Shown here one piece after another: positions 45,122-56,155 of a stretch of DNA of 64,000 bases. The translations under genes and the position numbers were made by a program. The DNA lies in assembly GCA_043228905.1 (NCBI GenBank), contig JBHGNT010000010.1, positions 13,764,001 to 13,828,000 on the forward strand. Direction: 5' to 3'. The notes below the pieces were generated by a model that was not told where the DNA came from, ran no database searches, and was given only the letters and a program-made list of their open reading frames with translations. This stretch comes from Azolla caroliniana. Its lineage: Eukaryota; Polypodiophyta. How positions within the stretch are numbered: position 1 is the first letter of the stretch; every line of letters begins with the position of its first letter.

Positions 45122-45437
45122 GATGCCTGGCGGAGGTAGTGCTTCAGAGTGCTTGAAATTAGTTTGTGCTCTAAGCTCGATGGATTCTTTGTCGCGATAA
45201 TGAAAATGAAATTTGAAACTTCATATATATAAATGTTTTTTTTAAAATAAAAATTAATTTTTAATTAATGCTAAAAATTTCAATTCTTAAAAAGTGTTAT
45301 AGTGTAACCAATAACTCATGTCTAGTTCTAATAGTTATATAGTAAAGATTCAACGTTCCTTAATCTTTTCTATAGAGGAGTTCAGTATATAGCCCTTTGA
45401 TGGTAGTGCCATAGGGTTTGTCTTGATAGTTTTGAGA
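45122..45437. promoter_or_regulatory. Divergent promoter region of the DNA transposon
   Basis: About 316 bp separate the start codons of the two outward-facing genes. It is AT-rich, with TATATATAAATG near 45222 on the methyltransferase side and TATATAGTAAAG near 45336 on the transposase side. Both genes probably share this control region. Confidence 0.45.
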
Positions 45438-48390
45438 ATGTCTTCTTCTCCAAGTAGAACGTCTTTTTTTTCTATTGCCCCCTTTTCTTTGTCCAACAAC
45501 TCGTATTTCTCAATAGAAGAGTACGATTACAAGAGACATTCGAAAGGCTCGCGTCAAACACAGAAAAGTGAGGCTCCTAGTACCTGGAATTCTCTTTTTT
45601 CAATTGATCCTGTTGATGGCCCTCTTCATGTAAGCTTAGAAGCGGAGTCCGACACTTCTATAGATAACAGTAGTATTAGTAAACCACTTATATTTAAAAG
45701 AATCCCTCGACAAGTTAGTGAAAAGAGATTTAATTTTTTATGTTCTGATCATCAACTTCTTTGCGACTTCAACAAAACATGTTGTGCGAATCTTTTCCTT
45801 TCAACTTATGGAAAGTCGAGGTTACATGAAACACGACAAAAATATTTGTCGCTTAATGGTGAAGAGTAGGACACATTTCTTCTTTCGCATATGTAGCTTA
45901 AAATGGATCATAACGCAAGGTCTAATTCTACACAGGTTGAATATTTCCTTGGACTATATACTAAGTGTTGTCGAGCCGCTTTTAAAATCACTGATAGCAT
46001 TGGAAATATGCAACTGCAACGAGTTCAAGATCATCTTCTGAAGGGATCGTGGATACCATTGGATCGAAATGGTTCTGGATGTAAGGGTCAAATTGGGCAA
46101 CACGCAATTAGGTGGATGGAAGTATATTTTTCAAAACAGTGCGACATTATGCCTACGACAGGAAGACTACATTTGTCAGATAACTTTACTCAAAGGGAAG
46201 TTTACCAATCATACAAGGACGACATATCCATAGATGATGCACCTTACATAAAGTATAGACATTTTAATCGATTGTGGAGGTTACAATTTAACAATTTGGT
46301 TATCCCACGAAAGGTACGAATGGGAGTTTGCTCAATATGTGCAAGTTTAAAAAGTATGGCCAAGGGTGGAAAATCAGATGTAGAGATAAGGAATTACAAG
46401 AACCTATTGAAAGAACATCATGAAAGTCAAGCATTGGAACGTTCTAAGGCTATATTATTGATGGCATGGATCAAAAGAAGACTTGTTTGCCACATTTCCA
46501 ATGACTCCCAAAAGATATTGCAGATGAGTGCCTCATGCAAATGCATCTAGTAGGGTGTTTGACATATTGTCAAACAATAAGGCCACAAGAATTCTTAACT
46601 TATCCTAATATCCACAACGACCCTAATCTCACTGTCACCGTCATGCACAGAGTATTGCAATTATGGTTAGGCATAGTACCGCCAGTTCTATACGTGCAAC
46701 TAGACAACACAGCAAGAGAGAATAAAAACTCAACCGTCTTCGGTTATCTAAGCATGCTAGTAGAGAGGGGCATATTTAAAAAGATAAAGGTCAACTTCTT
46801 ATTAGTTGGTCATACCCATGATCACGTAGATCAAATGTTTAGTAGGTTCTCAAAGAAACTAGCTCGTTGTAATGCTTTCACGCTTACCACGCTATCAAAA
46901 TTTATAAGTGAAGCATATACACCAAAGCTTGAAGTGTACGACTTTAAACGTTTCTGCATGGATGGTGATGGGACTAAATGTAGGGTGCTTGCACCTCTTA
47001 ATAATATAAGTTTCAACCATGTCTTCCTCATAAAACAAACCTCAGGCCACCTCAAGATGACGGTGTTGTTTGCAATTATGGTTAGGCATAGTACCGCCAG
47101 TTCTATACGTGCAACTAGACAACACAGCAAGAGAGAATAAAAACTCAACCGTCTTCGGTTATCTAAGCATGCTAGTAGAGAGGGGCATATTTAAAAAGAT
47201 AAAGGTCAACTTCTTATTAGTTGGTCATACCCATGATCACGTAGATCAAATGTTTAGTAGGTTCTCAAAGAAACTAGCTCGTTGTAATGCTTTCACGCTT
47301 ACCACGCTATCAAAATTTATAAGTGAAGCATATACACCAAAGCTTGAAGTGTACAACTTTAAACGTTTCTGCATGGATGGTGATGGGACTAAATGTAGGG
47401 TGCTTGCACCTCTTAATAATATAAGTTTCAACCATGTCTTCCTCATAAAACAAACCTCGGGCCACCTCAAGATGACGGTGTTGTTTGCAAAACAATACTC
47501 ATCTAGTACACAATGGGAGCCCCAAGAAGGTTGTAGGCTCCTACTTCATATCCCAGATGCACCACTGCATGGTGCACATCAAATGCCATATGATGATCAT
47601 AAAAATGTGGGACCCAATAGTTCTATTGATAAACAAAGGGCATATTGGTCTTGAAGAGAAACAAAAGAATATTGATCGCACCAAGAAGTATGCCGGTGAT
47701 GAGGATGTTGAATGGTGGGAGATCTTCTTCACCCATCAACGCACCATTTTAGATAATTACATCGCCGGATTTTGGCCAATCCATAACCCATTCACATGGA
47801 ATATTGGGGTGCCATCAATGATATCGTTGACTAATCATCAACCATCTAATAATATAGAACTTCATAATTTAGTTCAACCACTGCAAAGAGATATTTATGT
47901 GGGACCAGGAAAGTCACGTATTGTTGAGGCAAGATGGCAAGGTAATTTGCAAGAACTACAAGTTGGAATGTTGATCGCAACATTAACTGGGGATGATAAC
48001 TTGGGCCATCCATTTTGGATTGCAAAAATTATTGAATTAGTGAAGGATGAAGAAGGCAATCATACAAAGTCAATTGTGGTTCATTGGTATCAGACATCTT
48101 CACCTGATGCATTTACAGGAAAGTATTCTTTAGAGATGGTTAAGGATGTCGGATATTCAAGCAGAAAGAGAAGAAGAAAGAATATACTGAGCACAACTAC
48201 TCTCGCACTAGACCGTGTTGACATACTAGTATACGACTTCTCATTGACAAAATCAGGCCATCTAAGACAAGCCACCATCAAGATAATAAAGGACAAAATC
48301 CCAAATATGGTATCAAACAATATACAGAGACTAACTAGAAGCAATTCTCATAAACCACAAAGATGTTGGCTTGGAATTGGACGAAGATAA
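45438..48390 (+). pseudogene. DUF7869-type DDD transposase-like gene
   Basis: Pieces in order: a Ser-rich N-terminus (MSSSPSRTSFF, 45438), CCANLFLSTYGKSRLHETRQ, a zinc-like VRMGVCSICASLKSM (46318), then IDGMDQKKT (46455, candidate first Asp, in a shifted frame), LYVQLDNTARENKN (46690, second Asp) and LLVGHTHDHVDQMFSRF (46800, third Asp). A C-terminal part follows (HIGLEEKQKNIDRTKKYAGD, TWNIGVPS, FWIAKIIELVKDEEGNH, YSLEMVKDVGYSSRKRRRK). TAG codons at 45867 and 45894 replace likely Lys codons. Several frameshifts and a 413-bp tandem duplication break it. From memory, related proteins are multicopy in non-seed plants and some animals, consistent with a transposase. Confidence 0.65.
46657..47482 (+). 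repeat. 413-bp tandem duplication inside the transposase gene
   Basis: GCAATTATGGTTAGGCATAG starts at 46658 and again at 47071. The two copies differ at only a few bases (for example GACTTT versus AACTTT). Since 413 is not a multiple of three, the duplication itself shifts the frame. It duplicates both the DNTARENKN and GHTHDHVDQ motifs. Confidence 0.85.
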
Positions 48391-48770
48391 TGCATTGATT
48401 GCCACTGATGATGAGGATGAGACGTCAGAATGCTCTTCCAGTCCATCAGACATGTCTTAAAATGTTGACTTGGTTCAAGCTTAGGATCGTTTTACTATAT
48501 GATCTGAAACTTTGTAAATTACTTTCAGATGTTAAATCACGAATATATATAATTATAGCTGGTAGTCATGTTGTACATTCTTTTGTAATTTTGGCGATGT
48601 ATATTGTTAGGCATTTTACTTATGTCTAAAAGTGGTAGTCATGTTGAAATTCAATATATTTTGCCACATTTTTTGAAAAGTTTTATGCATGCGTCACATC
48701 TTTTTGTAAACTTCGTGGTTTTGTGCCCTTTTTCGATGTAGTGTTCTTAAAATGCGACATATTACCTGTT
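48391..48770. other. Right end of the DNA transposon, noncoding
   Basis: AT-rich 3' flank of the transposase gene, ending in the inverted terminal repeat (CGACATATTACCT). The block ATGCATGCGT recurs near both ends of the element (40650 and 48686). Confidence 0.5.
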
Positions 48771-48792
48771 TCAAGGTGATCGTGGTGCAAGG

Positions 48793-49231
48793 GTAGGATC
48801 TTGCATAACACGTGGAACGTATTGACTTATACCGTTAGAGCGTGTTTACTAAAGGCGTAAAACTGGAGACGGCTACAACCGAGCTCCTAATGTGCCTAAC
48901 TACGCACATGTACTCCTCTTACACGCTTACGCTTAAATAGTAGGATCTTGCATAACACGTGGAATGTATTGACTTATACCGTTAGAGCGTGTTTACTAAA
49001 GGCGTAAAACTGGAGACGGCTACAACCGAGCTCCTAATGTGCCTAACTACGCACATGTACTCCTCTTACACGCTTACGCTTAAATAGTAGGATCTTGCAT
49101 AACACGTGGAATGTATTGACTTATACCGTTAGAGCGTGTTTACTAAAGGCGTAAAACTGGAGACGGCTACAACCGAGCTCCTAATGTGCCTAACTACGCA
49201 CATGTACTCCTCTTACACGCTTACGCTTAAA
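48793..49231 (-). repeat. 147-bp unit in three tandem copies within an inverted Gypsy-D LTR
   Basis: GTAGGATCTTGC recurs at 48793, 48940 and 49087, an exact period of 147. The copies are almost identical. The Gypsy-D LTR at 26542-26942 has this segment once, so the triplication arose in the right arm. Confidence 0.9.
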
Positions 49232-49490
49232 CAGTCACACAGAGACAACAGAGAAGAGGACCAGAGATAAAAGATAGAGCCTAGAGAAGACAGAAACTAT
49301 ATTAAATGACTGTGCTCAGAAATGCGTTAACCCTTTACAATGTTCATATGCCCTTTATATACATAAGGCCTAGTTGGTTACTCTTCCCGCATGAACCGTT
49401 ACACACCTTACTTCAACGCTTCTATTTTAATTAATACGCTTCTTTATCATGCATTATTTACGTTTGTTCTCTTATGGACAACACCTAGCA

Positions 49491-49720
49491 CGCTTGTGCC
49501 CTGGCATGTTGGACCCCTCCTCCCTTTACGCATCTACCAAAATATCGAGGATATTTGGCTTTGGGCGTCCGTCGTTACTTGTCGTGATTGGTGGCTCCGT
49601 AATGTGGTTGGGCTCGTCACTTTGTGGCTCAACCAGCGCTTCCGCCTGTAGTCTCCCCGTGGGTGGCTCCGACCGTATTTCTTCTTGTATTGCTTGCTTT
49701 GCAGTGACTGTCGTGGTTGG
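49491..49720 (-). pseudogene. Fragment of a Gypsy-D-type extra ORF
   Basis: Minus-strand reading gives TAKQAIQEEIRSEPPTGRLQ ... EPPITTSNDGRPKPNILDIL, directly upstream of an inverted Gypsy-D LTR, so it is the tail of the same accessory gene. It is only loosely similar to 26350-26470. Confidence 0.5.
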
Positions 49721-50808
49721 GACTCCTACTATATGTGGATGACATGCTGATCGTCGGATGGGACCGAACCAAAATCGGGAATCTGGAGAAGGTCTTGAAC
49801 TGGATCTTCTCAATGAAAGATTTAGGTTCGGTGAGACAAATATTGGGGATGCGTATAGTCCAGGACCGGACGAAGAGGCTATTGTGGCTCTCACAGAAGA
49901 AGTACGTGATGAAGGTGCTCCAACGATTCAGCATGACAGATGCAAAGCCGGTCGGATCGACACGTCCAACAAATTGCAAGTTGTCCAGAAAACAAAGTCT
50001 GAAGACAAAGACGGAAAAGTTGGAGATGATGAAGGTGCCATATGCCTCCGCCGTCAGAAGCCTGATGTACGCAATGGTGTGTACGCAGCTTGATATCGGA
50101 TATGCAGTTGGAGTGGTCAACCGGTTCATGAGAAATCCTGGAAGAGAGCACTGGACAATGGTCAAGTGGATACTCTTATATTTGAAAGGCACCACGAGTA
50201 TGTGCCTCTGATTCGGCTTAGGAAAACCCCAACTTGAAGGATTCACAGATTCGGATATGTCTGTTGATGCCAGTTGGTCTACATCCGGATATGTCATGAG
50301 TTATGCGGGGGGAGCCGTATTGTGGCAATCGAGGCTGATGAAGTCCGTTGCACTATTGACAACTGAAGCGGAGTACATGGCGGTTGTAGAAGCCGAGAAA
50401 GAGGTAATTTGGATGAAGGACTTTATCAGAGAGCTAGGGATCCAACAGGAGGAGTTCCAGCTCCACTGCAAGAGTCAAAGTGCCATCCAGCTCGTGAAGA
50501 ACGTGGCCTACCACTCTCGGACCAAGCACATCCAGAGGAGATATCATTGGCTCCTGGAGAAGGTAGAAGACAATGTGTTCTTGTTGACAAAAATCCATAC
50601 GGAGGAGAACGGGTCGGACATGCTAACCAAAGTGTTGTCAGCTGACAAGCTAGACGTGTGCAGGAGATGGATCGGATTGACAAGACATCCCATGCCAGAG
50701 TGAAGGGGGAGCTTGTTGGGAATTCAGTCCCTCTGGATGGGATTTGGATGCGAATTGATGGAGCCAGATCGGAGGAGTCGAAGGAAGGAACCGGACCAGA
50801 AGGAATCA
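49721..50808 (+). pseudogene. Copia-K: RT end, RNase H and LTR start
   Basis: It starts abruptly at LLLYVDDMLIVG and runs nearly identical to Copia-H (37247 onward) but further, through RNase H (TEAEYMAVVEAEKEVIWMKD, TKHIQRRYHW, GSDMLTKVLSADKLDVC) to a stop at 50701-50703. A TGA-type stop lies near 50210. The purine tract GAAGGGGGAGC (50703-50712) and the first 95 bases of an LTR (TGTTGGGAATTCAGTCC, from 50714) follow, before a break into reverse-oriented Copia-L. Confidence 0.85.
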
Positions 50809-53293
50809 AGCACACCCGAGAATTGCCGCAACTTGTTGAGACCAAGGGGCTTGGTGAAGATGTCGGCAGTCTGCCGATCCGTCGTTACATATGCTAGTTC
50901 GACTTCACCGGAGAGGACATGCTCGCAGACAAAATGGTAGTGCACCTCAATGTGCTTGGTCCGGGCATGGAAGACGGGGTTTTTCACAAGTTGGATGTTG
51001 TTGAGGTTGTCGCAGTAGATCATCGTTAGAGCGGACACCTCCACATGCAGATCCTTGAGTAACCGCTTGAGCCAAATGGCTTCGCATGTCATGACAGGCG
51101 CTCATCAATACTCAGCCTCCATGCTCGATAGTGCAACTATCGACTGCTTCTTGCTCCTCCAGGCAATCCCGGCACTCTCGCTTTAAGCGAATCCAGAGAT
51201 GTGGATCTACAATCGTCGAGGTTTCTGGCCCAATCGGAATCTGAGTAGCCGGCGAACTATGTGACAATACTGGTCCGATATAGTAGTGCCCTGTTCTTAG
51301 TGCCGCGGACATAACACAATATCCTTTGCGCGGACTGAAAGTGTTCGTACTTGGGCTGCAACATAAATTGACTGATCAAGCCGATCGGGTAATTGACATC
51401 CGGTTGAGCGATCGTCAAATAAATTAGGCTTCCGACAATCTGTCGGAACCGTGTCAAGTCGCACACCTTCCTCGAATCTCGGCAAAGCTTGAGGTTCCTT
51501 TCCAAAGGAGTTGAGATGGACTTATAGTCTGCCATCCCGAATTTGAAGAGCATACTTAGCACATAATGTCGTTCACTGATCAGTATGCCTTCAGGGGTGC
51601 GGCTCACTTTGATCCCTAGGAAGTAATGAAGGTCCCCTAGGTCCTTCATGTTGAACTAAACGGTCGATTTCATCTAGGTCGGCGTCGACGATGACTAAAT
51701 CATCAACATAAAGTAAAATACAAACCGGTTGATGTTGACCTTGCCGGATGAACAATCAAGAGACCAATTTGGATGTCGTAAACCCCAGCCAACGTAGGTG
51801 TTGCGTGATCTTCGTGTTCCACGCACGCAGGGCTTGTTTTAGTCCGTAGAGGGACTTCTTCAGTTGGCATACCACTGAAGTGTTCTTTCCGGACTGAAAT
51901 CCGGGAAGTTGTACCATGTACACCTGTTCCTCAAGTTCTCCTTGGAAGAACGCATTCTTTACATCCATCTGATGTAAATGCCACCCCTTCACTGCGGCTA
52001 CCGCAAGCAGAACACGGACGGTTGTCATCTTCATGACAGGCGCAAAGGTTCTATCGTAGTTGATGACGTGTTGCTGTGTGTATCCCTTCACTACTAACCA
52101 GGCCTTGTATGGCATAGCCGTAGGTGTTGTACTCGACCTTGTACACCCACCTGCATCCAATTGGCTTTACACCCTTCGGGGCGTCAACCAGGTCTGAGGT
52201 TTCATTTTCCGCTAACGTGTCCATCTCTTCCTCCATTGCGGCACACCAATTTGCATGCTTTGCCACTTTTGTGTAGCTCTCCAGCTCACGCACTTCTGCC
52301 ACTCGCGTCATGTACTCATAATGATGTGCCATGTACTCGTTGTATCCGAACCGCACCATGGGGTTCTTCTAGCGGGTAGATCGACGTAATTGCTCATTAG
52401 CCGATTTTGAGGCCCTCTTGGCCGATGTGGACTTCGTTTCCGAAGGTCCGTCTTCATTCTTCTTGGAGTCGGATTCACTTCGATCTGACTCGTCTTTAGC
52501 AGTGCCGTACTCCGATATCTTCTTTTTTCCCTTCTCTTTGCGCGTAAACCATCTCCTCGGCTTCCTGCGTGGGGAATGCACGGCCGAGTCTCCACTACTC
52601 GCCGACTCTGTGTCTGACTGGTCATGCGAACTCAGTCACTCATTCGGCCCACTTAGCCTGAATGAGACTGGACTCTCTTCAAGAGCTCCGATGTCTCCTT
52701 CGTCCCGAGGAATTTCAGCCTCACTGACCTCTTCGTCAGAGATCAGAATGGAGTCGTCAGGGGTTGGAGGCAAAGGCAAGTACCACGATGCAAACTCGTC
52801 GAACACAACATCATGACTTATGCGACAAAACAACATCACGACTTATGCGACATTGTTTGGTTCGAGAGTAGCCAACCAAGATACACTTCTCGGCTTTGGC
52901 GTCCAGCTTCCTTCGTTACTCCTTCGGCACATGCACATACGCGATACTACCGACTCGATCTTCTGTCCTTTCGTGAACAACGCGGTTCCGACTTCATTGG
53001 TCTTGAGAATGAACATCCTCCCTTCTCAATGCCCTTGCACAATGACTTTCCCCTCTTCTTTGATTTAGCAACTGAGATGCGTGAATCAAACTTGCATCCC
53101 CTGGTCGACGATCTGTCCGACTGACACCAGGTTCTTCGTTATTGTTGGGACGTGTAGCACGTTCACGATGCGGACTCGTCGAACACAACATCACGACTTA
53201 CACAACATTGTTTGGTTCGGGAGTAGCCAACCAAGATACACTTCTCGGCTTTGGCGTTCAGCTTCCTCCGTTACTCCTTGGCACATGCACATA
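50809..53293 (-). pseudogene. Copia-L fragment (RT, RNase H; integrase core deleted)
   Basis: Minus strand: RNase H end (ADIFTKPLGLNKLRQFSGVL, 50820), YCDNLNNIQLVKNP, RT pieces (MKDLGDLHYFLGIKVSRTPE; QMDVKNAFFQGELEEQVYM; WDLVDAPKG-like), linker (KGKKKISEYGTAKDES) and GSIAYVHVP-type sequence near 52930 joined straight to protease/pre-integrase linker sequence. The catalytic Asp pair lies in a damaged stretch near 51700. Segments around 52800-52860 and 53160-53220 are duplicated. No LTR is attached. Confidence 0.75.
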
Positions 53294-54943
53294 TGAAAAG
53301 AAGAAGGGCTTGATCTTCTGAAAGGAAGTCCGAACCTGCCAAGAAGGGCCTCAAACCGGGTAACGAAAAGTTACGCCGGTCAACCTGTCAGAAGAAAACC
53401 GTCATGAGGTACGGGTACAATGAGTACATGGTGCATCACTATGCGTACATGACTAACATGGCGGAAGTGCGTGAGCCGGAGAGCTACGCAGAAGCAGCAA
53501 GAGACGCAAATTGGCGTGCTGCTATGGAGGAAGAAATGCGAGCACTTGATGCCAATGACACTTGGGACCTGGTTGACCCTCCCCGTTAGTGTAAACCGAT
53601 CGGTTATAAGTGGGTATATAAAGTGAAGTACAATGCCGACGATTCGGTAAACCGGTACAAGGCCCGGTTAATGGCGAAGGGATACGCACAAACCTATGGA
53701 ATTGACTACGACGAGATCTTCGCTCTGGTAGCGAAGATGACGACGGTTCACATGGTGCTAGTGGTTGCTATGGCAAGGGGATGGCATGTTCATCAAATGG
53801 ACGTGAAGAATGTGTTTCTTCAAGGTGACCTTGAAAAATGGGTCTATATGATCCAACCCCTCGGTTTCCATTCAGAGATGAACAAGTCGGTAGTGAGCCG
53901 ACTCAAGCAGTCGCTTTACGGTTTGAAGCAAGCCCCCCGAGGTGGGATTGCGAAGATCACGCACCGGTTCCATACGATGGGGTTTGCAGCCTCAAAGTCT
54001 GACTCATCACTATTCATCCGGATAGGTCCGAATGGTCTGGTTTGGATCCTACTATATATAGATGATTTGGTCATCACCAGACCCAGACTCGATGAAATCC
54101 GCCGAGTGAAATCACAACTGTCGGACACATTTGAAATGAAGGACCTAGGGGACCTTCATTATTTTCTTGGGATCGAAGTGATCTGGAGCCCCGACGGTAT
54201 ATTGCTCTCAGAACACCACTATGTGTTGAATATGTTGTACAAGTTCGGCATGAGGGAATGTCGACCGATCTCCACACCCCTGGATCGGAACCTGCAGCTA
54301 CGCCCGGTTCCGACAAATTGTCGGAAGCCTTATATACTTGATGATCACCCGACCCGACATCAGTTATCCAGTCGGGGCGATCAACCAATTTATGTAGAAG
54401 CCGATCGTGGAGCAGCTTTAGTGTGCGCATAGACTATTGCGATATGTTAGTGGCACGAAGGACCGGGGATTATTATACTGACATGGTGTAGCTGGGAAGC
54501 TTGTCGGATATACCGATGCCGACTGGTCTTGTGATGGATCGGATCATCGATCCACCTCTGGTTACATGTTTTCTCTTCGTAGCGTGGTTGTTGCATGGAG
54601 CAGCAAAAAGCAGCCAACAGTGTCTCTGTCGAGCACTAAGGCTGAATACCGGGGCGCTACCATTGCCACCTATGAAGCCATCTAGCTTAGGCGACTGCTG
54701 CGAGACCTCTAGATTGAGGTGCCGACACCGATCCTAATCTACTGCGACAACGTAAGCAGCATACAACTCACCAAGAACCCTGTATTCCATGCTCGGACAA
54801 AGCACATAGAGGTACATTATCACTTTGTTCGTGAGCGGGTCCTGAGCGGCGAAGTTGAACTTCTGTATGTTCATACGCATCGGCAAGTTGCCAACATCTT
54901 TACTAAGCCGCTTAGATTGGACAAGTTGCAACACTTTTTCTGA
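53294..54943 (+). pseudogene. Copia-M RT and RNase H
   Basis: It starts within the pre-RT linker, head to head with Copia-L. It encodes RYGYNEYMVHHYAYM, WDLVDPPR (a TAG at 53587 follows), [53 protein letters not shown], an intact catalytic ILLYIDDLVITR (54046), YFLGIEVIWSPDG, then a frameshift near 54300 and RNase H pieces (YCDNVSSIQLTKNP, TKHIEVHYHF, VANIFTKPL). Confidence 0.85.
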
Positions 54944-55674
54944 AATTCTGGGTCTACAACATCTTGACGCACTTGAGGGGAGAACAGATGGCATAGGACC
55001 AGGAGCCGGAGAGGAAGAAAGAACCAAGGGGGGAGATGAGCAGAAAGAGGAAGCCGAGTTGACCGAAGGAGTTAGCATATCCAAACGAGTCGGAGCTAGC
55101 GGCGGAGGCGGCAGAATCAAGAAGGATAGAGCCGACCAGAAGAAGGCCAAGACCCGGACGTGGTCCGATGTGGTGAAGGACCTAAAAACAGAAGACAAGT
55201 TGGAGACTACCAACTCGGACAAGAGCAAGAACCAATCAGAGGAAGTTGATTCAGTTCAACAGGTGGATTCAGAAGAGCCAGATCAACTAAAGGCCAAGTG
55301 GATGAGAAGGCAGCAAAAGGCGACACCTACACGTAGGATCCGATGGGTCGACAAGCGCTAGAGTCATAGCAACGAAGGAGCTGAGATGGGCCTGTTGAGC
55401 AAACAAGCCGACCAAGGAGGTTGAGGTGCGAAGAACCGGACGGGTCGTGGGAAGTAGAACTGGACCGGACGAGGAGCACGAGCAAGATGGGAGGACGTCA
55501 GAAGGAGCTGGAGCAAAGGACCGGTTACTGCAGAGACTGACGCCACAATCCGACCTCAAATGTTGAGTGAGGGGGAGTGTTAGATGGGAGGACGTCAGAA
55601 GGAGCCGGAGCAAAGGACCGGTTACTGCAGAGACTGACGCCACAATCCGACCTCAAATGTTGAGTGAGGGGGAG
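54944..55674 (+). pseudogene. Copia-M basic C-terminal extension and duplicated purine tract
   Basis: After RNase H a charged tail of about 140 residues (GAGEEERTKGGDEQKEEAEL, KTRTWSDVVKDL, QLKAKWMRRQQKA) runs to a stop at 55359. Then a unit of about 97 bp ending in GAGTGAGGGGGAGTGTT is present twice in tandem (about 55486-55582 and 55583-55679), giving two potential plus-strand primers. Confidence 0.7.
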
Positions 55675-55997
55675 TGTTGAACGAGCAAGCTCAACAATAT
55701 CCGGATCGGCTGAACAAGCTAGAGCCGGATCGGTGTCAGGATAGTATCCGGAACTAGGAGCCGGATCGGTGAGCCAGATTCAAATGTGAACTACAAGGCT
55801 AGTAGTAGCCTACACTCCTAGACTACTAGGTAGTCAGAGTCCTCGTAGTTAGTGTCAGCCGCTTGTATGAGCATTGAAGTACATAGTATTTCTGTGAGTC
55901 CTTTTGAGGACTTGTATAAATAGTGGCGTGTAGCACGTTGTATGTAGAAAGTTTCATAGAGTGATACAGTGTGTTAATTTTTTAATAGAGTTTATGT

Positions 55998-56056
<59 letters not shown>

Positions 56057-56155
56057 TATGCTAAATACTCTCAAGCTTCCATTGAACCCATTTTTCTATT
56101 TTCTGTTGCTACCCGGCTAAACCGGTTTTGTCAAGCTTCCGCATGCTAACTTTCA
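55675..56155 (+). repeat. 3' LTR of Copia-M with long TC microsatellite
   Basis: It starts TGTTGAACGAGCAAGCTC and ends CTAACTTTCA. TATA-like ACTTGTATAAATAG lies near 55910. A pure (CT)n run of about 51 bases occupies 56002-56052. Other family LTRs have shorter TC runs at the same place (after the predicted start of transcription). Confidence 0.8.

Larger units (their letters stand above)
40543..48770. mobile_element. 8.2-kb DNA transposon with divergent ParB-methyltransferase and DDD transposase genes
   Basis: The inverted ends share AGGTAATATGTCG (left 40563-40575; right, reverse strand, 48754-48766). Comparison with the intact left arm (26885-26905 region) shows the uninterrupted target and suggests a TCAA duplication (40539-40542 and 48771-48774). 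The exact left edge could instead be near 40555. The interior is AT-rich and contains two genes facing outward from 45122-45437. No RT or LTR is present. The four-base target duplication would fit Sola-like elements, but assignment needs a search. Confidence 0.75.
37871..49490 (-). repeat. Right arm of the inverted duplication (interrupted)
   Basis: Segments 37871-40542 and 48771-49490 together are the reverse complement of 26474-30210 minus its solo LTR. The right arm is longer by a 135-bp tandem duplication (39413-39682) and two extra 147-bp units (48793-49231). Allowing for these, arm lengths agree at about 3.0 kb. A DNA transposon splits it at 40543-48770. Confidence 0.8.

Noticed and set aside
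40543-48770. Classifying the transposon as CACTA, hAT or Mutator
   Set aside because: The termini do not begin CACTA, the apparent target duplication is 4 bp and not 8 or 9, and the transposase motifs do not match those families.
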